A DNA stretch of 64,000 nt, from NCBI RefSeq assembly GCF_900119735.1, contig NZ_FPJW01000003.1, positions 124,001-188,000 on the forward strand, read 5' to 3'. Shown here one piece after another: positions 18,275 through 28,071 of this stretch. The position numbers and the translations under genes were made by a program. Origin of the DNA: Marinospirillum alkaliphilum DSM 21637 (lineage in GTDB: Bacteria > Pseudomonadota > Gammaproteobacteria > Pseudomonadales > Halomonadaceae). Within the stretch, counting starts at the first letter, position 1. Every line of letters begins with the position of its first letter. The notes under the pieces are model-generated. The model ran no database searches. It had not been told where the DNA came from and saw only the letters and a program-made list of their open reading frames with translations.

Positions 18275-20023
18275 ACGCTGACCCGGCTGCTTGAAACCAT
18301 CCTTGTGGTAAATGTCATCACGCCATTGCAGGCGCCCGTTGGTATCCGTCCATACTGTCCAGTACATCAGGTAAACCGCAACACGCGGGCGCACCTGTAA
18401 ATAACGCTCGTCACCCTGTGCATACATCTCTTTCAGTACTTCCGGTGTCCAGGTCTGGCTGGATGCCAGAAGGGCTTCAACCAGGCGCTCAGAGTCTTCT
18501 ACCCGTACACAGCCGGCACTGATGTCCCGGCGATCACTGCTGAACAGGTTGCGGTAGGGGGTGTCGTGCAAATAGATGGCCTGTTGATTGGACAAGCGGA
18601 ATTTGGCACGTCCCAGCTGATTGAAGTTGCCTGCTTTTTGTACGATGCGATAGGTGGAGTTGTCGTTGGTGAAGGCATCGTCTGGCAGCTCTTCAAAAGA
18701 TACAAAACGAGAAGGGGTGTGCCAGCCCTGCACCAGTGCATAATCGCGTGATGCCAGGTATTCAGGGTTGTTGAGTGCACGTGGGAAAATACGCTCCCTG
18801 GCAATGCTTGGGGGTACGTTCCACAGCGGGTTGATGACCAGTGAAGTTAACCACTGGTTCATGATGGGGGTGCGTTGACCATCACGACCGATGATCACTT
18901 TCATGTCCAGCTTGACCTGTTGGCTCTCAACAAACTGCAGGCGGGCATCGGCAAGGTTAACCATGATATACCGATCATTCAGCTGGTTGGGCAGATGGTG
19001 CAGGCGGCGAATATTGTGTGCCAGCCTGCGCATGCGCTCCTGCGGCTGCATATTCAGCCAGTCACGAGTGGGCTGGTCGGTCACACCTGTCTGTGGCAGG
19101 TTGTGGCGTTTCTGAAAGGTTTTTAAAGCCAGCTCCAGGCGCTGATCAAAAATCAGTGGGCCTTCTTTGCTCAGCAGGTAGGGTTGCTGGTTGCTGAGAT
19201 CACCAAGCCGATACAGCTGTTCAGCCAGCCGGGCAACCATCGGGCCTTCATCCCCCCGTTGCAGCCTGCGATTCAGCTCTGGCCAGTCACCGGCTTCTGC
19301 CATTTCCTGCAACTCAGCAAACGCCTGCCGCCAGGGCTGATAAAAGCGGCTGGTTGGCTGGTTTTCCCTGATGCGATCCATGGCCCAGTCTTGTGGCTGG
19401 TGGCCTTGCAGTTGTTGCAGCCAGCGGGGAAACACGTCTTGCAGACTGCGCTTGACAACCTCGTCCGGCCAGTTGTCCCAGCGCTCATAGGCATTGGTGA
19501 TGCCGTGGTCCTGGTCTGAGTCGTATTGGGTCCAGTAGCGTTGCAAGAGATCTTGCTGGTAGCTGAAGAACAGGTCTGTAATCAGTAGATCCCGCGCCTG
19601 ACGGTGTCTTGGCAGACTGGTTTCCACCGATTGCTGTAACAGCTCGGCCAGTTTTCGGTAGTCTGCCAGGCGTGGGTGATCCTCCAGTGCCAGCCAGGGC
19701 TGCAGGTCATTCAGTAATAAGCGGGCAGCGGCATTGGGATGACCTTGCTCATTGATCCAGAAGTGACCAAAAGCGGCCTGGCGATAAAGGTGCCCCAGTA
19801 ATTCGGTATGGCGGGGTTTGTAGTCTGGATGCAGCGTTGACAGGCTGGATTCAACCCACAGGGTCAGTGTTGTGCTGGTGGGTGGCAAGCTGCTGCTGGC
19901 TCGATCACGGGAACTGATGGATGCACAGGCAGGAAGTGATAACAACAGGCTGACAACCAGCAGCAGCGTTGAGCAGTGTTGGCCAGTCAGACGTTTAGCC
20001 TTGCCAGGTGAATTGCCGTTCAT
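18257..20023 (-). CDS. L,D-transpeptidase of the YcbB/LdtD type
   Basis: Makes or exchanges 3-3 cross-links in peptidoglycan in the periplasm. The 588-aa product has an N-terminal hydrophobic signal ending LPACAS (Cys33 could be lipidated or the site could be ordinary signal cleavage). A large N-terminal region follows, then a peptidoglycan-binding helix set (LELALKTFQKRHNLPQTG) and a YkuD catalytic domain with IYLHDTPYRNLF and DISAGCVRVED, where Cys505 is the nucleophile. Domain order and length match the LdtD group rather than the short YkuD enzymes. The ATG at 20023 overlaps the end of the upstream NRDE gene by 29 nt. Confidence 0.88.
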   Translation of the reverse strand: MNGNSPGKAKRLTGQHCSTLLLVVSLLLSLPACASISSRDRASSSLPPTSTTLTLWVESSLSTLHPDYKPRHTELLGHLYRQAAFGHFWINEQGHPNAAARLLLNDLQPWLALEDHPRLADYRKLAELLQQSVETSLPRHRQARDLLITDLFFSYQQDLLQRYWTQYDSDQDHGITNAYERWDNWPDEVVKRSLQDVFPRWLQQLQGHQPQDWAMDRIRENQPTSRFYQPWRQAFAELQEMAEAGDWPELNRRLQRGDEGPMVARLAEQLYRLGDLSNQQPYLLSKEGPLIFDQRLELALKTFQKRHNLPQTGVTDQPTRDWLNMQPQERMRRLAHNIRRLHHLPNQLNDRYIMVNLADARLQFVESQQVKLDMKVIIGRDGQRTPIMNQWLTSLVINPLWNVPPSIARERIFPRALNNPEYLASRDYALVQGWHTPSRFVSFEELPDDAFTNDNSTYRIVQKAGNFNQLGRAKFRLSNQQAIYLHDTPYRNLFSSDRRDISAGCVRVEDSERLVEALLASSQTWTPEVLKEMYAQGDERYLQVRPRVAVYLMYWTVWTDTNGRLQWRDDIYHKDGFKQPGQRLALGP

Positions 20024-20759
20024 TAACTTGCTTTTGATTGTGCTGGTGATTGCGTTCATGCAGAAACCACTGGCCTTTGCTGTTCTGCCATAACAGAGTG
20101 GATGCCCGTGTGCCGTAATGCTCACCAGTAATAAAAACAGGTGAAAGAAACCTTTCCCGCTCCAGTCCGATAGCCGTATCCGGCAGCTCATGGTCGGGAG
20201 CTTGAACTTGATCGGTGAGTGTATCAAAAAGCTGCAGTGGATGGCAGTCAGGTTGTTGTAGCCAGTGGTTGATTCCTTGTTTCAGACGGCGGGTTTTGGG
20301 CCAACTGACGTCCAGAGTGGCATTACTGAGCAGGTAAAGCCCTGGCGGTAAGGCTTGTGGTGTTTGTGCCAAGCGGTTGCTGAAGTACCAGGCCTGGTTC
20401 TTGTTACCCCACAGCAGGTTAAAACCAGCATAGTTTTTGCCATGCTGGATTAACCAGTCGGCCATGGCTGCTGGTTGTTGTTGTACGGCCTTTAACACCA
20501 GTTCACCCCGTGAGGCGGCCGGTTGCGCTTGTGCCAGTTCACGGCCGTTACGCACATTGGTGAGTGCTGCCCAATGCCCTTGCTGATTGGCCAGCAACCA
20601 ACTGCCTCCTGCTTGCAGGTCTTTGCCACCCATCAATCCTGGATGCTCTGGCCAGTGATTTGCTGCCCGCGTTGGACGTTGATGAAACTCATCGCGGTTA
20701 GCGGCCAATAACAGGGGGTAATCAGGGTGGTGTTGCCAGCAGAGGGCGAGTAGGCACAT
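19995..20759 (-). CDS. NRDE-family (TANGO2-like) protein
   Basis: A 254-residue protein starting MCLLALCWQHHPDYPLLLAA and carrying the name-giving NRDE motif in AANRDEFHQRPT, followed by GGSWL and ALTNVRNG. These match the NRDE/TANGO2 family (an N-terminal-nucleophile-like fold with Cys2 at the amino end). In eukaryotes TANGO2 is linked to Golgi organisation and heme handling; the bacterial role is uncertain. It is the first gene of a minus-strand unit with the L,D-transpeptidase, overlapping it by 29 nt, and is divergent from the hybrid sensor gene. Confidence 0.82.
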   Translation of the reverse strand: MCLLALCWQHHPDYPLLLAANRDEFHQRPTRAANHWPEHPGLMGGKDLQAGGSWLLANQQGHWAALTNVRNGRELAQAQPAASRGELVLKAVQQQPAAMADWLIQHGKNYAGFNLLWGNKNQAWYFSNRLAQTPQALPPGLYLLSNATLDVSWPKTRRLKQGINHWLQQPDCHPLQLFDTLTDQVQAPDHELPDTAIGLERERFLSPVFITGEHYGTRASTLLWQNSKGQWFLHERNHQHNQKQVNERQFTWQG

Positions 20760-20783
20760 CTGAGTGGTGTTCCTGTTAGCAGA

Positions 20784-20811
20784 TTATTTTCGTGATCAGT
20801 ATTGTTATACT
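20784..20811 (+). promoter_or_regulatory. Candidate promoter of the hybrid sensor gene
   Basis: TTATTT (20784-20789), 16-bp spacer and TATACT (20806-20811). Transcription from here would exclude a TTG start at 20802 and supports GTG at 20847. Confidence 0.3.
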
Positions 20812-20846
20812 CAGCGTTTTTATCAGCCCCCTGCAAGGGAAATCTT

Positions 20847-23411
20847 GTGTCGCAATTCAGCACCCGCCTAAGTGGCATCAGTCAGTCCCTGAAGCGCAGC
20901 CGCTGGCTGGGAGTCCTGCTGCCTTTGACCCTGGCGGCCGCTTTGCTGATGAGTGTGGTGGCGGTACTGGCAACCTTGAGCCATCAAGGCATTCAGGCGC
21001 AACTGGAGCAGGAGGGTGATGGTCGACTGCTGGAAACCGTCGATCATCTGGCTGGTCAGCTGAATGCCGAGTTACAGGCGTTATACAGTCAGGGTTTATT
21101 GCTTCAACATCAGGCCGGGTTGCTTCTGGCGAACAATCCAACTGAGCTGGATTCCCTGACCGGCTTGATGGCGAGCGTTCACCGACAGTATCCATGGCTG
21201 GAACGCATTCAACTCACCACCCATCAAGGTGGGGTTAAGCACTATCCAGCAACCCCCTTGCCCCAGCAGCTACTTTCAGCAACACGAGATCCTCGTGATC
21301 TACCTGCCTGGTATCTTGCAGATGCTGCCCATAACCCAGCGTTTCGTGGTGTATGGACGCCGGCCTATCTTGACCCTGCAACCCAACAATGGATGTTGGC
21401 ACTGAGCCTGCCTGTGATGGATCAGGGGCGTGTGGTAGCTGTGGTCAGTTTACATTTAACGCTGCAGGCGCTGGCTCAGCACCTACAAAAATTTGCTGTG
21501 CTGCAGGGTGGTTATCTGATGTTGATGGACCGTGAAGGGAGTTTGCTGGCTTTGCCGCCAGGTACAGAAGCTGATTGGGGGTTGCAAGGACAAATCAGTG
21601 GCGACCCAATGCGTCGTACGGATGATCTGAACCTGATGTTGACGCCCAACAACCGAGGCCGACTGGAACCACTGCGCCTGGATGCCTCAGGCTTGATTGG
21701 ATTGCAGCTGGATAACGCTAACATTCAGCTGGGTTGGGCCACCCTGACACAAACGGAATGGAAGTTGTTGCTGGTGGTACCGCGGGAGTCCATGGTGATT
21801 GGGCGTTTAAAACTGGAGCAGGAGTATCGTGCACTCTTGTGGCTGGGGGCTGCTTTTCTGTTGCTGCTGCAGGCGATACTGTTGTTTCTGCTGGTTCGAC
21901 GTGATCAGCAACTGCTGGATGCCGCCAAACGCTGGACACCGGCTGAAAAAACTTCAGTTAATGATGAACCGTCCTTTCCACTGGCTTCCGGCAGTGAGCC
22001 GCAGTTGTTGCAGTGGGTTCGTGGGCCTTTGATGCTGTGTCAGCTGGACCATGAAAACCGGATTCTGTCATGTAATCCCGCTTTTGAGCAGTTGATGGAA
22101 ACCACCCAGGTTGGTTTGCGTGGGCGTTTGCTCAAGGAAACTCCCTTGTTTGCACAACTGCAGGATGACTGGTCAGATCATGAGCTGGAGTTGCAGCCTG
22201 AAGGACGTGACCCGCTGGTGTGCTGGGTCAGTATGCAGCGCCATGCGTCGGGAATGGCTTTGCTGTTGTTGCTGGATATCAGTCGTTATCGCCAGGCTCG
22301 CCAGCAGTTACAGAGTGAACGCCAGCGCGCAAGGCTGGCAGCACGGATGAAAAGTGAATTTATGCAAATTGCTTCCAGAGATGCCAACCAGTTGTTGCTG
22401 GAACTGCAACAGATGGCGGGTAGTCTGGAGTTGACGCAGGCAGAAGCCTGTCGCCGTAAACTGGTCAGTCTTGAGCATTTGCTTGATGATATTCGCGAAA
22501 TGGCAGTTGAAAGCAGTCTGGAAGAACAGCCAGACACCAAAGAGGATCCGGTCCGTTTGCAACAACTGGTGGCTGAATCAACCAGTGCTGTGGTCAGTGT
22601 GCTGGCTGCTGCTGGCCGGAGCCTGCACACCCATTTTCAACCAGAATTGCCGGATCTGGTGCTGATTGATCGCAGACGGTTAGGACGCCTGATCACCCAT
22701 CTGTTGCGTCAGGCGGCTCAGATGTCGGGTCAGGGTGATATTCATCTAGAGCTGGGTTGGAAGCCGGAAGGCTTGTTGCAGCTGCAGTTGAGGGATGAAG
22801 GCGGTCGTTTGGCAGAAAGCGATCGTTTGCGTCGTTTTGAAGCCTCTACCCCCTTGGGCAGTAGTTATGAACCGGCCAATGGCGCGCTGGGTTTTGGTCA
22901 GTTGTTAACCCGCCAGCTGGTGCAGGAAATGAAGGGTCAGCTGGACGTTCAGGCATTGCCCGGTGGTGGTTTGCAGGTGCAGATTGAATTGCCGGTGCAA
23001 CTGGATGTTGATGACGGTTTGAATCCTCGGCCTCGCATTCTGGTGGTTGATGATGGCCCGGTGAATGCCATGCTGGCCAGTAGCGTACTTGAGAAGTCCG
23101 GTTATCTGGTGGATGTGGCTGCCAGTGGTTATCGGGCTTTGGAGCTGGGTCGTGAAAACGACTATGCGCTGGTGTTGATGGATATTTTTATGCCGGGTAT
23201 GGATGGGCTGGAAACCACTCATCACTGGCGTCGATTACCCAATGACAATGCTGGTATCCCGGTGTTGGCGGTGACAGCGAATGCGCTGGCCGATGACTGT
23301 GAAAAGTTTTTGCAGGAAGGTCTGGATGACTACCTGACTAAACCCTACCGGCCAGCTGAACTCAGGGAGTTGGTGGAGCGCTGGTTAAAACGTCCTGAGG
23401 TGAGTGTTTGA
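20847..23411 (+). CDS. Membrane hybrid sensor with degenerate kinase core and intact receiver
   Basis: An 854-residue signalling protein: transmembrane helix (about 20-43), extracytoplasmic Cache-like sensor domain, second helix (about 332-352), a PAS-like segment (LDHENRILSCNPAFEQLM), a helical HisKA/HATPase-like region and a C-terminal receiver domain. The receiver looks functional: acidic pair VVDD, phosphorylation site Asp779 in VLMDIFMPGMDG, AVTAN and LTKPY. The kinase core does not. Where HisKA has SHE(I)RTP, this reads SRDANQL with Arg511 in place of histidine. The Mg-ATP asparagine of the N-box is Gln622 (THLLRQAAQ), and the G1 box is DEGG. GTG at 20847 with AAGGGA upstream is the chosen start. 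BarA-like architecture, but autophosphorylation is doubtful. Confidence 0.78.
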   Translation: MSQFSTRLSGISQSLKRSRWLGVLLPLTLAAALLMSVVAVLATLSHQGIQAQLEQEGDGRLLETVDHLAGQLNAELQALYSQGLLLQHQAGLLLANNPTELDSLTGLMASVHRQYPWLERIQLTTHQGGVKHYPATPLPQQLLSATRDPRDLPAWYLADAAHNPAFRGVWTPAYLDPATQQWMLALSLPVMDQGRVVAVVSLHLTLQALAQHLQKFAVLQGGYLMLMDREGSLLALPPGTEADWGLQGQISGDPMRRTDDLNLMLTPNNRGRLEPLRLDASGLIGLQLDNANIQLGWATLTQTEWKLLLVVPRESMVIGRLKLEQEYRALLWLGAAFLLLLQAILLFLLVRRDQQLLDAAKRWTPAEKTSVNDEPSFPLASGSEPQLLQWVRGPLMLCQLDHENRILSCNPAFEQLMETTQVGLRGRLLKETPLFAQLQDDWSDHELELQPEGRDPLVCWVSMQRHASGMALLLLLDISRYRQARQQLQSERQRARLAARMKSEFMQIASRDANQLLLELQQMAGSLELTQAEACRRKLVSLEHLLDDIREMAVESSLEEQPDTKEDPVRLQQLVAESTSAVVSVLAAAGRSLHTHFQPELPDLVLIDRRRLGRLITHLLRQAAQMSGQGDIHLELGWKPEGLLQLQLRDEGGRLAESDRLRRFEASTPLGSSYEPANGALGFGQLLTRQLVQEMKGQLDVQALPGGGLQVQIELPVQLDVDDGLNPRPRILVVDDGPVNAMLASSVLEKSGYLVDVAASGYRALELGRENDYALVLMDIFMPGMDGLETTHHWRRLPNDNAGIPVLAVTANALADDCEKFLQEGLDDYLTKPYRPAELRELVERWLKRPEVSV

Positions 23412-24196
23412 CACTGTTTTTGATTTATCTGTTGTTGGGTGCCGGGGCCGGCTTACTGGCTGGACTGTTTGGCATTGGCGGCGGGCTGGTGATTGTCCCG
23501 GTACTGATCCTGACCTTTCAGGCACTGGGTTTTCCCCTGGAAATACTGGTGCACCTGGCCGTGGGCACCTCGCTGGCCACTATTATTCCCACCTCGATCA
23601 GTTCAACCCTGACACATCATCGCAAGGGTGGGGTGAACTGGCATTGGTTTCGTCTGATTGCTCCTGGCATTGTACTGGGTGCGCTGCTGGGTGCCTGGAC
23701 TGCCAGCCTGCTGAGTGGACTGGCGTTACAAAACATCATCGGTACCTTTGTGTTGCTGGTGGCTGTGCAAATGGCATTTAACCTCAAGCCTGCACCTGGC
23801 AGAGGGCAGCCCCCCACGCCGGTGATGGCTGCTGCCGGTGGGTTGATTGGCTGGGCTTCAGCCATTTTTGGTATTGGTGGCGGTACCTTGAGTGTGCCTT
23901 TTTTAACCTGGTGTAATGCAGTGATGCGCCAGGCGGTGGGAACTTCTGCCGCGCTGGGCTTTCCGATTGCTGTGTTTGGTGCGCTGGGTAATCTCTGGGC
24001 AGGCTGGCAGCACCCTGAATTACCGGACTGGGCAACGGGTTACATCTACTGGCCGGCCTTTGTCGGTATCGTGCTGGCCAGTGTGCCTTTTGCACGGCTG
24101 GGTGCAAAGCTGGCGCACTTTCTACCGGAGTTGTTGTTAAAGCGCCTGTTTGCACTGCTGTTACTGCTGGTTGGTTTGCGCTTCCTGCTGACCTGA
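23408..24196 (+). CDS. TSUP-family permease (sulfite/anion exporter-like)
   Basis: A 262-aa membrane protein with about eight hydrophobic helices and two inverted repeats, each opening with the TauE/SafE glycine motif: GLLAGLFGIGGGLVIVP near residue 15 and GWASAIFGIGGGTLSVP near 155. TSUP proteins move sulfite, sulfonates or other organic anions; the substrate here is unknown. The apparent start is TTG at 23408 overlapping the stop of the sensor gene, with GAGGTGA a few nt upstream, indicating coupled translation. Confidence 0.85.
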   Translation: MTLFLIYLLLGAGAGLLAGLFGIGGGLVIVPVLILTFQALGFPLEILVHLAVGTSLATIIPTSISSTLTHHRKGGVNWHWFRLIAPGIVLGALLGAWTASLLSGLALQNIIGTFVLLVAVQMAFNLKPAPGRGQPPTPVMAAAGGLIGWASAIFGIGGGTLSVPFLTWCNAVMRQAVGTSAALGFPIAVFGALGNLWAGWQHPELPDWATGYIYWPAFVGIVLASVPFARLGAKLAHFLPELLLKRLFALLLLLVGLRFLLT

Positions 24197-24256
24197 TTCT
24201 TTTTTTAGCACCCACTGAAGCAAACGCTATTCAAGCCAATAATGGAGCAAGGCCCT

Positions 24257-25099
24257 ATGTTGACCTACCCCAGTATCAATCCCGTGGCAATCAGCCTGGG
24301 GCCCGTCCAGATTCATTGGTATGGACTGGCCTATCTGGTTGGTTTTCTGGTGGCCTGGTGGCTGGCCCGGCAGCGGGCTGAACGTCTGGGATTAACCCGC
24401 GAGCAGATCTCGGACCTGACCTTTTATGCCGCTGTGGGGGTGATTCTGGGTGGGCGCCTTGGTTATGCCCTCTTTTATCACTTTGATCGTGTGCTGATTG
24501 ACCCCCTGTGGTTGCTGCGTGTCTGGGAAGGTGGCATGGCCTTTCATGGTGGTTTCCTCGGGGTGGCAGTGGCCGTCTGGCTGTTTGCACGCAAACACCG
24601 CCTGAATCTGTTTCAGCTAGGGGATTTTGTGGCTCCCTTGACGCCCATCGGGCTGGGCCTTGGGCGGCTGGGCAACTTCATCAACGGTGAGTTGTGGGGG
24701 CGGGTAACGGATAGTCCGCTGGGCATGGTGTTTCCGGGTGCAGGCCCTGATCCGCGCCATCCTTCCCAGTTGTACCAGTTCGCGCTGGAAGGGGTGGTGT
24801 TATTTGCTTTGCTCTGGTGGTTTTCCCGCCAGCCACGCCCGGCAGGTTCTGTCAGTGGCTTGTTTCTGGTCGGTTATGGCAGTCTACGTTTCCTGGGTGA
24901 GTTTGCCCGTGAGCCGGATGCTCACCTGGGACTGCTGCTGGGTGGCCTGAGCATGGGGCAGTTGTTGTCACTGCCCATGCTGCTGGCTGGTGTTGCCTTG
25001 ATGGTCTGGGCATATCAACAGGATCAGCAGGCTCCATCTCCATCGGTCAAATCAGCTTCAAGTCAGCCCAAAAGTAAAAAAAAGCAGAAAAAAAGCTGA
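24257..25099 (+). CDS. lgt: Prolipoprotein diacylglyceryl transferase
   Basis: Transfers diacylglycerol from phosphatidylglycerol to the lipobox cysteine of prolipoproteins in the inner membrane. The 280-aa polytopic protein shows the expected start [20 protein letters not shown], the essential motif AFHGGFLG and the Lgt signature [13 protein letters not shown]. The ATG at 24257 is preferred to one at 24242, since the family begins at MLTYP and GGAG lies 9 nt upstream. The C-terminus is a Ser/Lys-rich tail. It is upstream of thyA, a conserved order. Confidence 0.94.
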   Translation: MLTYPSINPVAISLGPVQIHWYGLAYLVGFLVAWWLARQRAERLGLTREQISDLTFYAAVGVILGGRLGYALFYHFDRVLIDPLWLLRVWEGGMAFHGGFLGVAVAVWLFARKHRLNLFQLGDFVAPLTPIGLGLGRLGNFINGELWGRVTDSPLGMVFPGAGPDPRHPSQLYQFALEGVVLFALLWWFSRQPRPAGSVSGLFLVGYGSLRFLGEFAREPDAHLGLLLGGLSMGQLLSLPMLLAGVALMVWAYQQDQQAPSPSVKSASSQPKSKKKQKKS

Positions 25100-25188
25100 C
25101 TTTACCGAGCTTGTCAGCCGAGATTCAGTGCTGCAAAGCAGGCTCAAAAACAGCATAATTGGCAGTCAAACGGCAGAGTGAGACAAGC

Positions 25189-25983
25189 ATGCAAGCCTAT
25201 CTGGATCTGATGCGCCGAGTGCGTGAAACCGGTGTTTACAAGTCGGACCGTACCGGAACCGGCACATACAGTGTATTTGGTCATCAGATGCGCTTTAATC
25301 TGCAGGAAGGTTTTCCATTGGTGACCACCAAAAAACTTCACCTGCGCTCCATCATCCACGAGCTGTTGTGGTTTTTGCAGGGTGACACCAATATTGCCTA
25401 CCTGAAGGAAAATGGTGTGTCGATCTGGGATGAGTGGGCAGATGAGCAGGGAAATCTGGGACCTGTTTATGGCTATCAGTGGCGCTCCTGGCCAAAACCG
25501 GATGGTGGCTCGATTGACCAGATCAGCAACCTGATTCAGCAGATCAAGACCAATCCTGATTCTCGCCGCCTGATTGTATCTGCCTGGAACCCGGCGCTGG
25601 TGGATCAGATGGCACTGCCGCCCTGTCATTGCCTGTTTCAGTTCTATGTGGCCGACGGTCGCCTGTCCTGCCAGTTGTATCAGCGCTCAGCGGACATTTT
25701 TCTGGGGGTGCCCTTTAACATCGCCAGTTATGCGTTGTTGACCCATATGATTGCTCAGGTCTGCGATCTGGATGTGGGGGATTTTGTGCATACCCTGGGT
25801 GATGCGCACCTTTACAGTAACCACCTGGAGCAGACCGACCTGCAGCTCAGCCGTGAACCCCTGCCCCTGCCAAAGCTGCGTTTGAATCCGGCGGTGAAGG
25901 ATCTGTTTGCTTTCCGTTTTGAAGACATTGAGATCCTTGATTACCAGTCCCATCCACACATCAAGGCACCGGTCGCTGTATGA
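25189..25983 (+). CDS. thyA: Thymidylate synthase
   Basis: Methylates dUMP to dTMP with methylenetetrahydrofolate. The 264-residue length and numbering match E. coli ThyA, with the nucleophile Cys146 in [19 protein letters not shown] near residue 21 and [14 protein letters not shown]. The ATG at 25189 matches the family N-terminus (MxxYLxLM); an upstream in-frame ATG is not used by homologues. It overlaps folA by 4 nt, coupling dTMP synthesis with the reductase that regenerates its cofactor. Confidence 0.97.
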   Translation: MQAYLDLMRRVRETGVYKSDRTGTGTYSVFGHQMRFNLQEGFPLVTTKKLHLRSIIHELLWFLQGDTNIAYLKENGVSIWDEWADEQGNLGPVYGYQWRSWPKPDGGSIDQISNLIQQIKTNPDSRRLIVSAWNPALVDQMALPPCHCLFQFYVADGRLSCQLYQRSADIFLGVPFNIASYALLTHMIAQVCDLDVGDFVHTLGDAHLYSNHLEQTDLQLSREPLPLPKLRLNPAVKDLFAFRFEDIEILDYQSHPHIKAPVAV

Positions 25984-26513
25984 GCCTGCAATTAACAACA
26001 CCTGTCGCCATCATCGTGGCAGCAGCAAAAAACCGGGTTATCGGCCACAATAACGCCATGCCCTGGTATTTGCCGGAAGAGTTAAAGCACTTCAAGCGCA
26101 CCACACTGGGTAAGCCGCTGGTGATGGGACGAGCCACTTTTGAGTCCATCGGGCGTCCTTTGCCGGGCCGTACCAATATTGTGATCAGCCGCAACCCGAT
26201 GTTTTCTCACCCAGGTATCAAAGTGGCTTCCAGTCTGGAGGATGCACTGCGACTGGCGGATAGTCAGGCGATTCTGGATGGTTCAGAAGAAATCATGGTG
26301 ATGGGTGGCGGGCAGATCTATCAGCAGGCCTTTGCATTGGCCAGCCGTTTGTACCTGACGGAAGTGGATGCTGAGCCAGTTGGAGACACCTGGTTTCCCG
26401 AGATCCGGGATGCAGACTGGCTGGAAACCAGTCGCGATACCTACCCGGCCCAGGAAGGTAATCGTTACGCTTATGCCATACGGGTGTTGGAGCGTAAAAG
26501 CCGGGGCTGCTAA
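25980..26513 (+). CDS. folA: Dihydrofolate reductase
   Basis: Reduces dihydrofolate produced by ThyA. The 177-aa protein has [19 protein letters not shown] near the N-terminus, [21 protein letters not shown] and [13 protein letters not shown], the canonical nucleotide- and folate-binding segments. It overlaps thyA (ATGA). The product is slightly longer than the E. coli enzyme (159 aa), mainly at the termini. Confidence 0.95.
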   Translation: MSLQLTTPVAIIVAAAKNRVIGHNNAMPWYLPEELKHFKRTTLGKPLVMGRATFESIGRPLPGRTNIVISRNPMFSHPGIKVASSLEDALRLADSQAILDGSEEIMVMGGGQIYQQAFALASRLYLTEVDAEPVGDTWFPEIRDADWLETSRDTYPAQEGNRYAYAIRVLERKSRGC

Positions 26514-26575
26514 GGACTGGTCATGCCCAGGGAAAGATGCTAAATAGATGGTTGTAAAACCTGATGGAGTATTCA

Positions 26576-27307
26576 ATGGCAGAAGAACAGGGTGTGGATC
26601 AACTTCTGGACCAGCTAGTCAGTTATGCTGATCGTGGACTTGGTGCGCTGGAGCAGGCTCGCTCAGAGATTCAGCAACTCCAGGCCAAAAATGCTGAGTT
26701 GGAAGCACGTGCAACCCAGCTGGAGGGCCGCATAGACGCTTTGCGTAACCGCCTGACAGCAGCGCTCAAACAGCCGTCAGAAGCGGCATTGCTGAGTCGC
26801 CCTGATGCCTTGATGCGTTTAATACGTGAAACGCTTGGCCTGGATGCAACGGTTGCAGAGCATTCGGCCCAGGTTGTTGTTGACCCTGCCATTGACGATT
26901 TGTCTCCTCAACAACGCCTTGAGCGTTGGATCAAAACCTATCCAAAAGCCTTTATGCCGGGACAGCCACAACCCCTCAAGATTGGCATTCATGAAGACCT
27001 GCTGGCTGCTGATGGCGGGGACATGAAAAAGGTGCGGCGTGCTTTGGCCGGTTATGTAAAAGTGCCGCGCTATCTGCGTTGTCTCAAAGCTGGTGCAGTC
27101 AGGTTGGATTTACAGGGGCGTAATGCCGGATTTGTGAATGCAGAAGAGGCTGAGTATGCCCGTCGCCAGCTGGATGAACTGGAGACAGGTAAACAACAGC
27201 GAGAGGATCAGGCTAAATATCAGCAAACCCTGCAGCAGCAACGAGAGGAAGAGAGTCGCATGCAGGATAAGCTGAGTGAGTTAATGCAGTTGCATGCCCG
27301 TCGTTAA
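26576..27307 (+). CDS. ProQ/FinO-domain RNA-binding protein
   Basis: The 243-aa product has an N-terminal coiled coil (about 15-65), a ProQ/FINO domain (about 95-190) and a Gln/Glu-rich C-terminal coil. The domain contains ERWIKTYPKAFMPGQPQPLKIG, GDMKKVRRALAGYVKVPRYL and AVRLDLQGRNAGFV, as in ProQ RNA chaperones that stabilise sRNA-mRNA pairs. The long N-terminal coil and the absence of the E. coli C-terminal Hfq-like domain set it apart from E. coli ProQ. The ATG at 26576 has GATGGAG 6 nt upstream. Confidence 0.85.
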   Translation: MAEEQGVDQLLDQLVSYADRGLGALEQARSEIQQLQAKNAELEARATQLEGRIDALRNRLTAALKQPSEAALLSRPDALMRLIRETLGLDATVAEHSAQVVVDPAIDDLSPQQRLERWIKTYPKAFMPGQPQPLKIGIHEDLLAADGGDMKKVRRALAGYVKVPRYLRCLKAGAVRLDLQGRNAGFVNAEEAEYARRQLDELETGKQQREDQAKYQQTLQQQREEESRMQDKLSELMQLHARR

Positions 27308-27369
27308 CAGGAACGGTTTTGTTTGGTGCTGCTGCCATTCGAGCCCTTGTAAGTCATTGATGGCCTGCT

Positions 27370-28071
27370 TCAAGTCCAGATTTCCAGGTTCTGGTTTGCC
27401 AATCCCAGCATCAAGTCTGAGCGGGTCACTAATCCCAGTAACTCCCCTTCTTCACTGACAACCGGCATGGCACGTACTTTCTGTGCCAGCATGACTCTTG
27501 CAATATCCCTGACATCTGTATCCGGACTGGCAGTGACCAGTGGCGCTCGTATCAGTCTGGCTGCTGGTGTGTGAGCCAGATCTATCCCTGCTTCCTGACT
27601 TAAAGGGCCAATACCGGCCGCCTCTTGCAGCAAGTCTCGGTCATTAATTACCCCACTCAAGCCACCTTTTTCATCCAGCAGCAGCAGGTAATGGATGGAT
27701 TCTCTTTTCATGATGGCCCAGGCTTCATTCAGACTGGCTGTTTCACTCAGTGTGATCACTGGTGTGCGCATGATCTGGTGTGCAGGTAACAAAGGCGCTG
27801 CCGGCTTGCGTGCTTGCTCCACACTGGCATAAGCCTCCATTGCCTTGTGGCGGGGTGCGGCACGTTCACCGGTACCTTGCCCGGATCTTTCCGGGTAGTC
27901 CCGAATATACTGCTGGTCACTGATGCTTTGTTCATGCTCTGCATCACCACCATGCTCCATCAGCCTGCGGCTGGCACTGATCGCCTGGGTCTGGCGAATC
28001 GCCGGGCGTGCCAGCAGTTTCTCTTTCGGGGTGTGGATACGTAGTCCCTGTTCGTAAATGGCAAAAACCAT
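27370..28071 (-). CDS. CBS-domain pair protein
   Basis: A 233-aa protein with a charged, probably disordered N-terminal region (1-98) and two CBS domains (about 99-155 and 165-228), shown by IMRTPVITLSETASLNEAW..LLLLDEKGGLSGVINDRDL and LIRAPLVTASPDTDVRDIA..MPVVSEEGELLGLVTRSDL. CBS pairs bind adenosyl ligands and regulate partner proteins; no enzymatic domain is fused here. The ATG at 28071 has GGAG 6 nt upstream. No target is evident from the neighbours. Confidence 0.82.
   Translation of the reverse strand: MVFAIYEQGLRIHTPKEKLLARPAIRQTQAISASRRLMEHGGDAEHEQSISDQQYIRDYPERSGQGTGERAAPRHKAMEAYASVEQARKPAAPLLPAHQIMRTPVITLSETASLNEAWAIMKRESIHYLLLLDEKGGLSGVINDRDLLQEAAGIGPLSQEAGIDLAHTPAARLIRAPLVTASPDTDVRDIARVMLAQKVRAMPVVSEEGELLGLVTRSDLMLGLANQNLEIWT

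Noticed and set aside
20024-20227. Longer N-terminus for the L,D-transpeptidase
   Set aside because: It would overlap the NRDE coding region by more than 200 nt and place about 68 unrelated residues before the signal sequence.
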